DNA from: Pseudactinotalea sp. HY158
GTDB taxonomy: Bacteria > Actinomycetota > Actinomycetes > Actinomycetales > Beutenbergiaceae
Length of the DNA: 64,000 nucleotides
Assembly (NCBI RefSeq): GCF_009660225.1
Contig: NZ_CP045920.1
Span: 248,001 to 312,000, forward strand
Reading direction: 5' to 3'
Positions 24,496 through 33,495 of the stretch are shown in pieces. The notes under the pieces are model-generated. The model ran no database searches, had not been told where the DNA came from, and saw nothing but the letters and a program-made list of their open reading frames with translations. A program made the position numbers and the translations under genes. Positions within the stretch are counted from its first letter, which is position 1, and every line of letters starts with the position of its first letter.

Positions 24496-25397
24496 GCCGA
24501 CCGACACGAGCGAGTTCTGCCGGGCGCGCATATCTGGACCTGCAGAACCGCGCGCGCCGGGAGAAGCGGGGGACCCAAGAACTGTTGACGATGTACGTCG
24601 TCGAACGGTGGCTGGCGCGTCTTGCTCGTTCACCGTATGTCGAGGACTTCGTGCTGAAAGGCGGGATGCTACTGGCCTCGTTCGGAACCCGACGCCCGAC
24701 CGTGGATGCCGACGCGCTTGCACGGAACATGGTCTCCGACGCAGATGCGGTCGCTGAGCGCGTTGCCGAGATCGCAGCGCTGCCCGATCCGGACGACGGC
24801 GTCGAGTTCGACACCAGCAGTACCGCGACCGCTCCGATCCGTGAGGGCACGCTCTACTCAGGAGTGCGGGTCACTGTGGTTGCCCGACTTGCGACTGCTG
24901 CGGTCAAGCTCCGGCTGGACATCAATTTCGGTGATCCAGTGACACCAGCTCCGCGGCTCGTCGAACTGCCCGCGCTGCGGCCCGGTGGTGATCCGATCCG
25001 AGTCTTGGGCTATCCAGTTGAGACCGTGCTGGCCGAGAAGCTCGTCACAGCTATCGACCTCGGTGTCGCCAACACGCGAGTGCGGGACTTCGCTGACGTC
25101 TACGTTCTGACCGGGACCCAAACGGTCCGCAGCGTCGCATTTCGTGAAGCGCTCGAGGCTACTGCAGCATTCCGCGGTGTCAGCCTGCGGCCACTGCACG
25201 ACGCAGTCCAGGGCTTGGCCGCTCTGCGCGTCTCCACGTACCAGGCTTACCGGCGCGGTCTCGGCGCCTCGGCGACGGACCTGCCTGAGTCGTTCCAGGA
25301 GACCATCAGCGCGGCCGTCGCTTTCGTGGACCCAGTCCTCGCAGGGCTGGGCGACCGTTCCGTCTGGGTTCCGTCGAGGCGCCAATGGACGCCGTGA
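24492..25397 (+). CDS. AbiEii-type nucleotidyltransferase toxin
   Basis: 301 residues from ATG 24492 overlapping the antitoxin stop. AbiEii/AbiGii nucleotidyltransferase fold: FVLKGGMLLASFG (residues 53-65) holds the GG motif, VDADAL (71-76) the D-x-D metal pair, LRLDINFG the third Asp, and VLAEKLVTAIDLG with RVRDFADVYVL the C-terminal family motifs. AbiEii enzymes act on tRNA acceptor ends or other nucleotides and cause growth arrest and phage abortive infection. All key residues are present, so the toxin looks active while the nearby integrase is dead. GC is lower than in the flanking genes. Confidence 0.9.
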   Translation: MSRPTRASSAGRAYLDLQNRARREKRGTQELLTMYVVERWLARLARSPYVEDFVLKGGMLLASFGTRRPTVDADALARNMVSDADAVAERVAEIAALPDPDDGVEFDTSSTATAPIREGTLYSGVRVTVVARLATAAVKLRLDINFGDPVTPAPRLVELPALRPGGDPIRVLGYPVETVLAEKLVTAIDLGVANTRVRDFADVYVLTGTQTVRSVAFREALEATAAFRGVSLRPLHDAVQGLAALRVSTYQAYRRGLGASATDLPESFQETISAAVAFVDPVLAGLGDRSVWVPSRRQWTP

Positions 25398-25818
25398 GTC
25401 CGGTTCGAGATCGTTCGTGCGATGCATGCTGGGTGGTTCGCCGACCGGCGATGCCAGTGTCACGACCGCCGTGCGTAGGCGTTGTTGAGCCTCCACTAGT
25501 CAGCGGCGACCGCGCTACACCACTCTAAGGGGTACTGCTGCTCAAGCACGGCCTGCAGGAGATGGACCGTCGGGAACTCGCGCTGCCCGAACGGCGCAAG
25601 GATCATCCCGATCGTGAGTTCTTGGCCGAGCGATTCGCGGAGTTCTCGGCACGTCTCTGACGACCTCGAGCGTCACTGGCCGGATGGGTACGCCGGCCGG
25701 CTACGCCGATCGACCCGGTCCGTGACACCCGTACGATTGGCTGCAGCCGTAGGATCCGACGCAGGCCTGGACCGGCACTGCTCGGACCTGTGTCCGCAGA
25801 CAAGGGAGGGAGACCACC
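25398..25818. other. Gene-poor stretch with possible ORF fragment
   Basis: No full gene is supported. An open stretch from 25529 ends at TGA 25660 and its last part, MDRRELALPERRKDHP (from ATG 25562), reads like the C-terminal scrap of a larger protein that I cannot identify. The remainder to 25818 holds only the leader of the next gene, with GGGAGGGAG before ATG 25819. It is probably the eroded right side of the island. Confidence 0.35.
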
Positions 25819-26460
25819 ATGACCGACGTCGTCGTGGGCGTGATCGCGCTGGTGATCGGCCTGCTGCTCTGCCTACGCGGGAGCGGCGCGATGCGGGTGC
25901 TGCTCGCTGTGTGGGGCGGGTTCTCCGGCTTCGGCTTGGGTGCTGCGCTGGCGGCCGCGCTGACGGATCAGGGGTACCTGGCCACGGCCCTGGGGTGGGT
26001 CGCCGCCCTCGTGCTGGCAGTCGTGTTCGCGGCGCTCGCGTACCTGTTCTTCGCCCTCGCCGTCGTGCTCGCATTCGCCTCGATGGGGTTCGTGCTCGGC
26101 CAGACGATCGCGGCCGCCCTCGGCGCCTCGGCGCCCTGGCTGCTCATCGGCATCGGGGTCATCGGCGGCATCGTGCTCGGGCTGCTCGCGGTCGCGACGA
26201 ATCTGCCCGCCCTCGTGCTCATCGTGGTCAGCGCCTTCGCCGGGGCCGGCGTCGCCGTCGCGGGGCTGATGCTGCTGCTCCACGCCTTCAGCCTCGACTC
26301 CCTCACCGACACCCAGATCCGGGTCGCCGACCAGCCCCTGTGGTACGTCGGGCAGCTCGTGCTCGCTGTCGTCGGGGTCATCGTCCAGGTACGCCACGTT
26401 CGACGACGGCAGCCGGGTACGGTTCGCCAATCCTGGGCGGCAGCCGCTCAGGCCCAGTAG
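25819..26460 (+). CDS. DUF4203/TM7S3-like membrane protein
   Basis: 213 residues from ATG 25819 behind GGGAGGGAG. Six or seven hydrophobic helices rich in Val, Leu, Ala and Gly span residues 1-190 (for example TDVVVGVIALVIGLLLCLRG and VLAVVFAALAYLFFALAVV), then a basic cytosolic tail (VRHVRRRQ). Spacing and composition fit the DUF4203 family of integral membrane proteins of unknown role. No signal peptide beyond the first helix. It follows the island remnant and precedes an MDR gene by 10 bp, so the two may be co-transcribed. Confidence 0.75.
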   Translation: MTDVVVGVIALVIGLLLCLRGSGAMRVLLAVWGGFSGFGLGAALAAALTDQGYLATALGWVAALVLAVVFAALAYLFFALAVVLAFASMGFVLGQTIAAALGASAPWLLIGIGVIGGIVLGLLAVATNLPALVLIVVSAFAGAGVAVAGLMLLLHAFSLDSLTDTQIRVADQPLWYVGQLVLAVVGVIVQVRHVRRRQPGTVRQSWAAAAQAQ

Positions 26461-26470
26461 CGTTCCCACC

Positions 26471-27445
26471 ATGCGATGCGTCTACGCCGAAAGCCAGGAT
26501 CCGGCCGATCCACTCGCCGGGCTCGTCGTCGGCGACCTGGAGGTGAGCGCGCCGTTCCCGGACTGGGTGCCGGTCCGCGTGAGTGCGACCTGCCTCAACC
26601 ACCACGACCTGTGGAGCCTGCGCGGGGTCGGCCTGCCGCCCGACCGGCTCCCGATGATCCTCGGCACCGACGCCGCCGGCACCGATCCGGACGGTCACGC
26701 CGTGATCGTGCACTCGGTCATCTCCAGCCCGGACTGGCGCGGCGACGAGACCCTCGATCCGGCCCGCTCCCTCCTCTCCGAGGTCTACCCGGGCACGCTC
26801 GCGGAGACCGTCTGGGTGCCCCGGGGCAACCTCATCCCCAAGCCCGACTTCCTCACAACCGTCGAGGCCGCCGCCCTGCCGACCGCCTACCTCACCGCGT
26901 ATCGGCTCCTCTTCACCGCGGCGGACCTGCGCCCGGGCCAGAGCGTGCTCGTCCAGGGTGCGGGCGGCGGCGTGGCCACCGCGGCGATCCTGCTGGCCCG
27001 GGCGGCCGGCCTGCGGGTCTGGGTCACGAGCCGTGACGAGGGCCGCGGGCAGCGCGCCGTCGACCTCGGCGCCCACGAGGCCTTCGCGGCCGGCGCCCGG
27101 CTCCCGGCCCGGGTCGACGCCGTGCTCGAGACCGTGGGGGAGGCCACCTGGGACCACTCCCTCAAGTCCGTCAAGCCCGGCGGCACGATCGCCGTCGCGG
27201 GCAGCACCTCCGGCGCGAACCCGCCCGCAGACCTGAGCCGCGTCTTCTTCCGGAGCGTCCGCATCCAGGGCACGACCATGGGCACGACCGGCGAGTTCGC
27301 CCGCCTCCTCGGCCTCCTCGAGGCCACCGGGACCCGCCCCCTGATCGACTCCACCCATCCGCTCGATCGCGCCCACGACGCCTTCGCACGCCTCGCGGGC
27401 GGCGAGGCATTCGGGAAGGTGGGCATCGCCGTCCATACGCCGTGA
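26471..27445 (+). CDS. Zinc-independent MDR oxidoreductase
   Basis: 324 residues from ATG 26471. Medium-chain dehydrogenase fold: CLNHHDLWSLRGVG in the catalytic domain, MILGTDAAGTD, then VLVQGAGGGVATAAILLARA as the Rossmann NAD(P)-binding motif and GKVGIAV at the end. The four-cysteine structural zinc lobe is absent; the HH pair near residue 43 could still contribute to a catalytic site. Usually annotated zinc-binding alcohol dehydrogenase family or quinone reductase-like. Substrate unknown; no operon partner indicates one. Confidence 0.88.
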   Translation: MRCVYAESQDPADPLAGLVVGDLEVSAPFPDWVPVRVSATCLNHHDLWSLRGVGLPPDRLPMILGTDAAGTDPDGHAVIVHSVISSPDWRGDETLDPARSLLSEVYPGTLAETVWVPRGNLIPKPDFLTTVEAAALPTAYLTAYRLLFTAADLRPGQSVLVQGAGGGVATAAILLARAAGLRVWVTSRDEGRGQRAVDLGAHEAFAAGARLPARVDAVLETVGEATWDHSLKSVKPGGTIAVAGSTSGANPPADLSRVFFRSVRIQGTTMGTTGEFARLLGLLEATGTRPLIDSTHPLDRAHDAFARLAGGEAFGKVGIAVHTP

Positions 27446-27505
27446 CACGGGCGACTTCCACACCACGGAAGCCCGATTGGAGAACCTGGAGCGGAGGTCG
27501 CTAGC

Positions 27506-28495
27506 GTGGCGGCAATGAGCATTCTGCGGCGCTGGGCCGACCCGTTCATGGTGGGGATCGTCGGCATGATGATCCTCGGCCTCGTGCTGCCGATCCCCGA
27601 TGGCGCGGTCGGGCCGATCCAGCGCGTGAGCGACGTCGGGATCTTCATCCTGTTCCTCCTGTACGGGGCGCGGCTGTCGACCCGCGAGGTCATCGACGGC
27701 ATGCGCAACATCCGGCTGCAGGGGTCGATCCTCGCCGCGACGTTCGTCGTGTTCCCGCTGTTCGGCTGGGCCCTGCACCATGCCACGACCTCCCTGCTCG
27801 GCCCCGGGCTCGCCGCCGGGCTGCTGTACGTGTCGCTGCTGCCCTCGACCGTGCAGTCCTCGGTCGCGTTCGTGTCGGTGGCGCGTGGCAACATCGCGGG
27901 GGCGATCTGCGCCGCGACGGTCTCGAACGTGGCGGGAATGGTGCTCACGCCGCTGCTCGTGCTCTGGCTCATGGGCGCCTCGGGCTCGGTGGGCGCCGGC
28001 GGCATCACCGAGGTCCTCGTGCTCCTGCTGCTGCCGTTCGTCATCGGCCAGGTCGCCCAGCGCTGGGTGGGACCGTGGGTCCGGCGCCACAAGAGGCTCA
28101 CCGGGATGTGGGACAAGCTCACGATCCTGCTCATCGTGTTCGTGGCCGTGGTCACGGCGACCGCGGCCGGCGTGTGGACGAGCGTGTCGGGCTGGTCGAT
28201 CGTGGCCGTGGGCGGGATCTCGATCGTGTTCGTGGCGCTCATGCTCGCCCTCACGTGGTGGGGCGGGAAGCTCCTCGGGCTCGACATCCCCGACCGGATC
28301 GCGCTGCTCATGTGCGGGTCGAAGAAGTCGATGGCGACCGGGCTGCCGATGGCGTCGGTGCTGTTCACCCCGGCGGTGGCCGGGCCGATCGCGGTGCCGC
28401 TCATCATCTTCCACCAGCTTCAGCTGATGATCTGCGCGTGGCTCGCGCGCCGGCTCGCACGGCGTGAGGACGACGCCCCGCTCGTCTCCGTATAG
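27506..28495 (+). CDS. SBF-like sodium/solute symporter (YfeH type)
   Basis: 329 residues from GTG 27506, eight bases after GGAGG; ATG 27515 is too far from the SD. Nine to ten membrane helices of the bile acid:sodium symporter (SBF-like) superfamily. Two discontinuous helices carry LLPSTVQSSVAFVSVARGN and CGSKKSMATGLPMASVLF, the crossover motifs lining the sodium and substrate sites. It belongs to the longer bacterial group related to YfeH rather than to ASBT proper. The transported organic anion is unknown. It converges on the ABC exporter genes. Confidence 0.88.
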   Translation: MAAMSILRRWADPFMVGIVGMMILGLVLPIPDGAVGPIQRVSDVGIFILFLLYGARLSTREVIDGMRNIRLQGSILAATFVVFPLFGWALHHATTSLLGPGLAAGLLYVSLLPSTVQSSVAFVSVARGNIAGAICAATVSNVAGMVLTPLLVLWLMGASGSVGAGGITEVLVLLLLPFVIGQVAQRWVGPWVRRHKRLTGMWDKLTILLIVFVAVVTATAAGVWTSVSGWSIVAVGGISIVFVALMLALTWWGGKLLGLDIPDRIALLMCGSKKSMATGLPMASVLFTPAVAGPIAVPLIIFHQLQLMICAWLARRLARREDDAPLVSV

Positions 28496-28514
28496 CGCCT
28501 CGCCCGGGGTACGG

Positions 28515-29828
28515 TCAGCCCGCCTGCCCGACGACCGTGCGCAGTACCCGGCCCGCGGCGGCCGCCCCGAGCAGCACGAGGGCCATGGCGCCGAGGACGC
28601 TCGATGCGAACTGGACGAGCACGGGAATCGACGTGAGCACGCCCGTGGTCAGGGCGGGCACGAGGAACAGGGCCGAGGCGAGGGTGGCCACCCCGACCGC
28701 GGCCACGAGCGGGACCTCGATCTCCCGCATGCGGGCACGGTTCATCACCGCGGTCTCCATCCCGGCCATCGCCAGCGCCCGGTACTCGCCGCGCTGATCG
28801 ATGATCCGGCCGGCCTGCATCACCCCGGTGGAGACCGCCGCCACGATCGCGGCGATCGCCAGGGTGAGGAAGCCGCCGGTCGCCATGTCGCGGACCTGCG
28901 GATCCACCTCGGCGGTGCCGGTGAACATCGCCAGCGCGGCGCACAGGCCGGCGATGAACGTGGCCAGGCCGACCCCGCCGACGCTGCGCCAGGCGCTCTT
29001 GGGGGAGTCGACCAGCCGCCGGGCGGCGATGAGCGACGCGGCCCCGCGGGCCCGGGCGGCCCAGGCCCTCCCGATGAGCCAGACCACGAACGGGCCGACG
29101 AGGTTGAGCGCCGCCAACCCCGCGAGCACGAACGCCACGAGGACCGCGATCCCGATCGCGACCGGGGACCTGAACACGAACGAGAACGCGAGTGCGGCGA
29201 GCGCGATCGGAACGATCCTCGTCCAGTGCAGCCCGCGCGGGCTCACCCGCGCCGCCACCCCGAGTGGCGTGATCGCGACCTTGCGCAGGCTCATCGCGGC
29301 CGAGCCGGTCGCGATGAGGACGACCGCACCGACCACCGCGGGAAGCATCCACGGCGGCACCACGAGCTCGCCGTAGGCGAACGGATCCTGCTGGAACACC
29401 ACCAGCTGCACGATCGGGATGAGCGCGAAATAGCCCGCGACCCCGGCGAGTCCGCCGCTGAGGGCCTGCGCGGCCGATTCGAGCAGCGTGAGCCCGGTGA
29501 CCTGGCGGGTGGTCGCCCCGGCCAGGCGCAGGGCCGCCAGTCGCTCGTCGCGGCGGGCGACCGTCAGCCGCGCGGCCGCGCCGCCGAGGGTGGCCAGCGG
29601 GATGAGCAGCAGCCCGCTCGCCGTCGCCGCGAGCGTCACGTAGAAGCCGAGGTCGGCCTCGTTCCCCTCGGCGCGCATCGCGAACGCACTCCAGCCACCG
29701 AGCACGACGAGGGAGATCGCCGTCGCCACCGCGAACGCCACGACCGCCAGGATGCCGGGAAGACGCTGGGGATCCGACCCGCCCGCCGAGCGGCGCCGGA
29801 GCAGCCGCCACAACCGCAGCGTGGTCAC
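28515..29828 (-). CDS. FtsX-like ABC transporter permease
   Basis: 437 residues from GTG 29828, overlapping the stop of the ATPase gene by GTGA. Two sets of four membrane helices with a central link. RLTVARRDERLAALRLAGA is the MacB/FtsX-type cytosolic coupling segment, repeated later as RGEYRALAMAGM. The extracellular domain is short, unlike classic MacB. Together with the upstream ATPase it makes a MacB/LolCDE-type mechanotransmission exporter whose substrate may be a lipid, peptide or drug. Nothing nearby shows a two-component sensor. Confidence 0.88.
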   Translation of the reverse strand: MTTLRLWRLLRRRSAGGSDPQRLPGILAVVAFAVATAISLVVLGGWSAFAMRAEGNEADLGFYVTLAATASGLLLIPLATLGGAAARLTVARRDERLAALRLAGATTRQVTGLTLLESAAQALSGGLAGVAGYFALIPIVQLVVFQQDPFAYGELVVPPWMLPAVVGAVVLIATGSAAMSLRKVAITPLGVAARVSPRGLHWTRIVPIALAALAFSFVFRSPVAIGIAVLVAFVLAGLAALNLVGPFVVWLIGRAWAARARGAASLIAARRLVDSPKSAWRSVGGVGLATFIAGLCAALAMFTGTAEVDPQVRDMATGGFLTLAIAAIVAAVSTGVMQAGRIIDQRGEYRALAMAGMETAVMNRARMREIEVPLVAAVGVATLASALFLVPALTTGVLTSIPVLVQFASSVLGAMALVLLGAAAAGRVLRTVVGQAG

Positions 29829-30595
29829 GACGTCACGCCCTCGACCCGGGCGCCGATCGTGCTGCCGGCCGGGTCATCGCCCAGGTCATCGCCCGGACGG
29901 CGCCGATGCTCGCCGACGATCCGGCCGTCGCGCATGTGCACCGTGCGTTCGCACGTGCGCGCCACCGCGGGATCATGCGTGACGACGACGAGGCTCGCCC
30001 CCGTAGCGGCGCTCGCCCGGGCGAGGATCGCCAGCACCTCGGCGCCGGTGTGCTGATCGAGCGCGCCGGTGGGTTCGTCGGCGAAGACGACGCCGGGGGA
30101 GCCGACGAGGGCGCGCGCGATCGCGACCCGCTGGGCCTGCCCGCCCGAGAGCTCCCCGGGGCGGCGGCCCTCCATGCCGGCCAGGCCGAGATAGGCGAGC
30201 CAGCGGCGGGCGGCGCCGGTGGCCTGGGCGCGCGGCACACCGCCGAGCATGAGCGGCAACGCGGCGTTCTCGTCTGCCGGCAGCTCCGGCAGGAGCTGAC
30301 CCGACTGGAACACGAACCCGAAGTCGCTTCGACGCAGAGCCGACCGGGCGCCGTCCGTCAGCGTGGCCAGGTCCCGGCCCCGCCAGCGCACCTCGCCGCT
30401 CGTGGGCACCAGGATGCCGGCGAGGCAGTGCAGAAGGGTGGTCTTGCCGGACCCGGACGGGCCCATGATCGCGACCGACTCTCGCGGCGCGATCGCGAGG
30501 GAGACGCCGTCGAGCGCCGTACTGCCGGTGGCTTCGGTCGAGCCCGGATAGACCTTCGTGAGGCCGTGGGCCTGGAGGTCGGGGGAAGAGGTCAT
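29825..30595 (-). CDS. ABC transporter ATP-binding protein (MacB/LolD type)
   Basis: 256 residues from ATG 30595 (the frame is open to 30691, but the extra residues are Gly/Pro/Arg-rich and unlike the family). Walker A is GPSGSGKTTLL, the Q-loop is FVFQSGQLLPELP, the signature is LSGGQAQRVAIARALV, and Walker B VVFADEPTGALDQHTG is followed by the H-loop VVTHDP. The Glu-Pro-Thr-Gly-Ala-Leu form is typical of LolD/MacB-type ATPases. Its GTGA overlap with the permease shows a two-gene exporter. Confidence 0.93.
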   Translation of the reverse strand: MTSSPDLQAHGLTKVYPGSTEATGSTALDGVSLAIAPRESVAIMGPSGSGKTTLLHCLAGILVPTSGEVRWRGRDLATLTDGARSALRRSDFGFVFQSGQLLPELPADENAALPLMLGGVPRAQATGAARRWLAYLGLAGMEGRRPGELSGGQAQRVAIARALVGSPGVVFADEPTGALDQHTGAEVLAILARASAATGASLVVVTHDPAVARTCERTVHMRDGRIVGEHRRRPGDDLGDDPAGSTIGARVEGVTS

Positions 30596-30746
30596 GCCTC
30601 CACGATCCGGCCCGGGGGCACCCGCGCGCATCGGACCGGCGGTGGGACCGCCGCGCGCGGATCCCCGCCCGTGGTCGGGGCCGCTCGTCATGCCCGGGTC
30701 GTAGCCCGCCGCCTGCAGACGACGTATGAGTCGCAGCCGCGCCCGA

Positions 30747-31583
30747 TCAGGGCTGGTAGGGGCCCTGCTGCTGGGGTGGGCCCTGCTGCGGGAACTGCGG
30801 CTGCTGGAATTGCTGCGGCTGGAACTGCTGCGCGGGTACCGGGCCGCCCGGGTACTGCGGCGCGGGGGGCTGCTTGTCGGAGCGACCCTTGCGGAGCCCG
30901 AAGATGAGCGCGATGATCGCGATGACGATCACGACCGCCACGCCGATGAGGACCCAGAGCAGCCAGCCGGGCAGCGAGCTCCCGCTCAGCTCCGCGGTCA
31001 CGAACCCGCCGGAGGTGAAGGCCTCCATGCCCGAGAACGTGGCGGAGTTGCCGGAGATCTCCACGCTGCCGCCGGAGTCGACGATCGCACCGGGGAAGTT
31101 CACCGTCATGGACAGTTCGGGCTCCATCCCGCCGAGGAGGCCGCCGAGGTCCCCGAGGTCGCCCATGCCTCCGAGATCCCCCATGTCACCCATGTCGCCC
31201 ATATCTGTGAGCGACGGGTCGCCGTCCATGCGGAAGGTCACCTGGTCGCCCTCGACCGTGAAGGCGTACTGGCCGTCCGTCTCGAGGTCGCTGAAGGGCA
31301 CGCCCGAGGCGCTGATCTCGCAGCCGAACTTGCCGGCGACCTCGGTCTGCTCGACCGCGATGTCGACGCCGGTGTCCACGTCCGGCGAGAACTCGGAGCA
31401 GTCCATGTCCTCGGCCGTGGCCATACCCGTCTTGTCCTGGACCGTCATGGTCATATCGACGGTCTGGTCGGAGTGCACCGTGAACTCGGCGTCCATCGTG
31501 ATGCAGCTCGCGAGAAGGAACATGAGGGGGAGGGCGAGGAGGGCCAAAAGGCGCCGCTTGCGGTCGTCGGTTCGTGGGCTCAT
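30747..31583 (-). CDS. LppM-like lipoprotein with C-terminal membrane anchor
   Basis: 278 residues. The signal peptide ends in a lipobox (FLLASC, Cys 27), followed by an extracellular domain (about 30-205) like LppM of mycobacteria, with FTVHSDQTVDMTMTV and an Asp/Gly/Met repeat near 130-155 (units GDMGDLG). A membrane helix (LPGWLLWVLIGVAVVIV, about 205-232) and a Gln/Pro-rich cytosolic tail follow. LppM domains resemble a fold that can bind phosphatidylinositol-mannoside-type lipids in mycobacteria. Here the role is unknown. The double anchoring is typical of the family. Confidence 0.85.
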   Translation of the reverse strand: MSPRTDDRKRRLLALLALPLMFLLASCITMDAEFTVHSDQTVDMTMTVQDKTGMATAEDMDCSEFSPDVDTGVDIAVEQTEVAGKFGCEISASGVPFSDLETDGQYAFTVEGDQVTFRMDGDPSLTDMGDMGDMGDLGGMGDLGDLGGLLGGMEPELSMTVNFPGAIVDSGGSVEISGNSATFSGMEAFTSGGFVTAELSGSSLPGWLLWVLIGVAVVIVIAIIALIFGLRKGRSDKQPPAPQYPGGPVPAQQFQPQQFQQPQFPQQGPPQQQGPYQP

Positions 31584-31863
31584 GGCCCGGAGCCTAGCTG
31601 AGCGGTAGCCCGGAGTCGGCTGGGAATCCTCTCCGAGTCGCGAATGTGACCCGTTCGGGAAGTGCCGCCCTGCCGGATCGGGCCACTACGGTCTGGCCGG
31701 GGGAGCACGCTGCGTCTCCGGGCGTTCCGGCACGGTTCCGGCGCCCGCCGGGGGCCGACCCGATGCGCACTCGTGGCGGGTGTGACGAGCGCCATGGTGA
31801 AGCGGTGCCGGGCAGTTTGGTGTCGGGCCGTCGAACCGGGTAGGCTCAAACGCGGTTCGACCG

Positions 31864-31936
31864 GCGCCCGTAGCTCAATGGATAGAGCATCTGACTACGG
31901 ATCAGAAGGTTGGGGGTTCGAGTCCCTCCGGGCGCG
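31864..31936 (+). tRNA. tRNA-Arg (anticodon ACG)
   Basis: GCGCCCG (31864-31870) pairs with CGGGCGC (31929-31935), discriminator G; CCA is not encoded. Anticodon stem TCTGA/TCAGA holds loop CTACGGA with ACG at 31897-31899. The D-arm GCTCAATGGATAGAGC and the T-loop GTTCGAGTC are standard. Confidence 0.97.
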
Positions 31937-33200
31937 CTTCGCTTGAGACAGCGGAAACTACGGCTCCACCCTCCGGGGTGGGGCCGTTCGCGTTTTTCGG
32001 CGGCGCGCACCGGCGATGCGGTGCGCGGTCATGCGCCGGCTCGAGGTCCTGCAGGTCGAGGACACGATCGAGCACGACCGCCCCGGCGCCGAAGATGCCG
32101 GCGTGCTCCTTCGCCTGACTCACCACGATGTCGAGCTCGTCGGTGATCATCGGGAGGCACTCCAGGTAGATCGCCGAACGCACGCCCGCGACGAACGCCT
32201 CGGCCTCGCCGAGGGTCCCGCCGAGGACGAGACGCTGCGGGTTGAAGAAGTTCATGATCGTCGCGAGAACCCGCCCGACTCGAGTGCCGGCCTCGCGGAG
32301 CATCCGGGTCGCGAGGGGATGTGCGTCCCTCGCGAGCGCGAGGACGTCGTCGACGTTCTCCACCTGCACTTCGGCGTCGCGGAGCGCGACGACGATTGCC
32401 CGGCCGCCCGCGACGGAGTCGAGGCATCCGGTGCGGCCGCACGAGCACAGCACGGGCGGTGCGTCGGGGACGGTGACGTGGCTGACGTCGCCCGCCATGC
32501 CGTGGTGGCCGCGGTGCAGCGAGCCCGACGCGATGACCCCGCAGCCGATGCTCGAGCCGACCTTCACGAACACGAGGTCGGCCACATGTCGATCGAGCCT
32601 GTGTTCGCCGAGCGCCATGAGGTTCGCGTCGTTGTCGATCACGGCGGGGAGGCCGGTGAGATCGGACACCGCGGCGCCGACGTCGACGCCGTTCCATCCC
32701 GGCATGCGCGAGGGGGAGACCATTCTCCCGGTGCGGGAGTCGACCGGTCCAGGTACGCCGATGCCGTATCCGCGCAGACGCTGGCCCGGCTCGGCGTGCT
32801 CCGCAACGAGGCCGTCGGCGATGCCGACCATCCACGTGAGGATCGGCTCGACACCCTCGGCGATATCGATGCGCTCACTCCGCGTGGCAATGAGTCGGCC
32901 CGAGAGGTCGACGAGCCCGAAGGTCGCGTGCTGCGAGCCGAGATCCACGGCACACACGACGCCGGCCGTCGGGTCGACCTCGAGTGCCCGTGGACGGCGA
33001 CCGGCATGCGAGACGCCCATGCCCGCCTCGCGCACGTAGCCCGCATCGATGAGCAGCTGCACTCGTTGTGCCACCGTCGTGGGCGACAGCCCACTGACGC
33101 GTGCGATCTCGGCGCGTGAGCGCGCCTGCCCGCTGCGGATGAGATCGAGCATGGCGCCGGCCGAGGCCTGATGCCGAAACAGGTTGGTCGAACCCTTCAT
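31902..33200 (-). CDS. ROK family transcriptional repressor (NagC/XylR type)
   Basis: 432 residues from ATG 33200. N-terminal winged HTH (SRAEIARVSGLSPTTVAQRV, about 28-60) precedes a ROK sugar-sensing domain with AVDLGSQHATFGLVDLSG, DNDANLMALGEH and the zinc motif CSCGRTGCLD. ROK repressors such as NagC and Mlc release DNA on binding a sugar or sugar phosphate. It is divergent from the sugar ABC importer and heads the glycan locus, so it is the natural regulator. The normal fold ends near LQDLEP. The last 45 residues read through the tRNA-Arg terminator and half of the tRNA in antisense, which may be a lost stop. Confidence 0.92.
   Translation of the reverse strand: MKGSTNLFRHQASAGAMLDLIRSGQARSRAEIARVSGLSPTTVAQRVQLLIDAGYVREAGMGVSHAGRRPRALEVDPTAGVVCAVDLGSQHATFGLVDLSGRLIATRSERIDIAEGVEPILTWMVGIADGLVAEHAEPGQRLRGYGIGVPGPVDSRTGRMVSPSRMPGWNGVDVGAAVSDLTGLPAVIDNDANLMALGEHRLDRHVADLVFVKVGSSIGCGVIASGSLHRGHHGMAGDVSHVTVPDAPPVLCSCGRTGCLDSVAGGRAIVVALRDAEVQVENVDDVLALARDAHPLATRMLREAGTRVGRVLATIMNFFNPQRLVLGGTLGEAEAFVAGVRSAIYLECLPMITDELDIVVSQAKEHAGIFGAGAVVLDRVLDLQDLEPAHDRAPHRRCAPPKNANGPTPEGGAVVSAVSSEARPEGLEPPTF
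31960..31997 (+). terminator. Rho-independent terminator of tRNA-Arg
   Basis: ACGGCTCCACCC (31960-31971) pairs with GGGTGGGGCCGT (31976-31987) with one G-T wobble and a TCCG loop, then five Ts at 31993-31997. It lies inside the 3' end of the ROK repressor frame. Confidence 0.85.
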
Positions 33201-33495
33201 GGCCTGGGGATCCCTTCCTCCACGTACACGCCGATGTCCTCGACGCTGAGTACAAGTCCGACACTACTGTACGCCAGTTCGTTCAATATTGGAGTAACTA
33301 GATGCAGACTTGCACTCTGAACGAGAGCGATAGTACGCTTACAGCAGCAACCTGACGACAATGCGGGGAAAGGTGGCTCACTACCCCACATCGCGCGTCA
33401 ACGTCATGCACACCGGCGGAGAGACTCCGTCACCCACCGCACCGGCGCGGCTGTCGCGGCGCGTGTGATCACACCATGCTCAAGAGGAGACATCG
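33201..33495. promoter_or_regulatory. Divergent control region of glycan locus
   Basis: The region between repressor and importer is locally AT-richer. TCGTTCA (33279-33285) and TGAACGA (33318-33324) form an inverted repeat 32 bp apart, a possible ROK operator pair. TTGCAC (33310-33315) with TAGTAC (33331-33336) might be a promoter, though the spacer (15) is short. The binding-protein gene has GAGGAGA before its ATG. Operator assignment is tentative. Confidence 0.35.
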
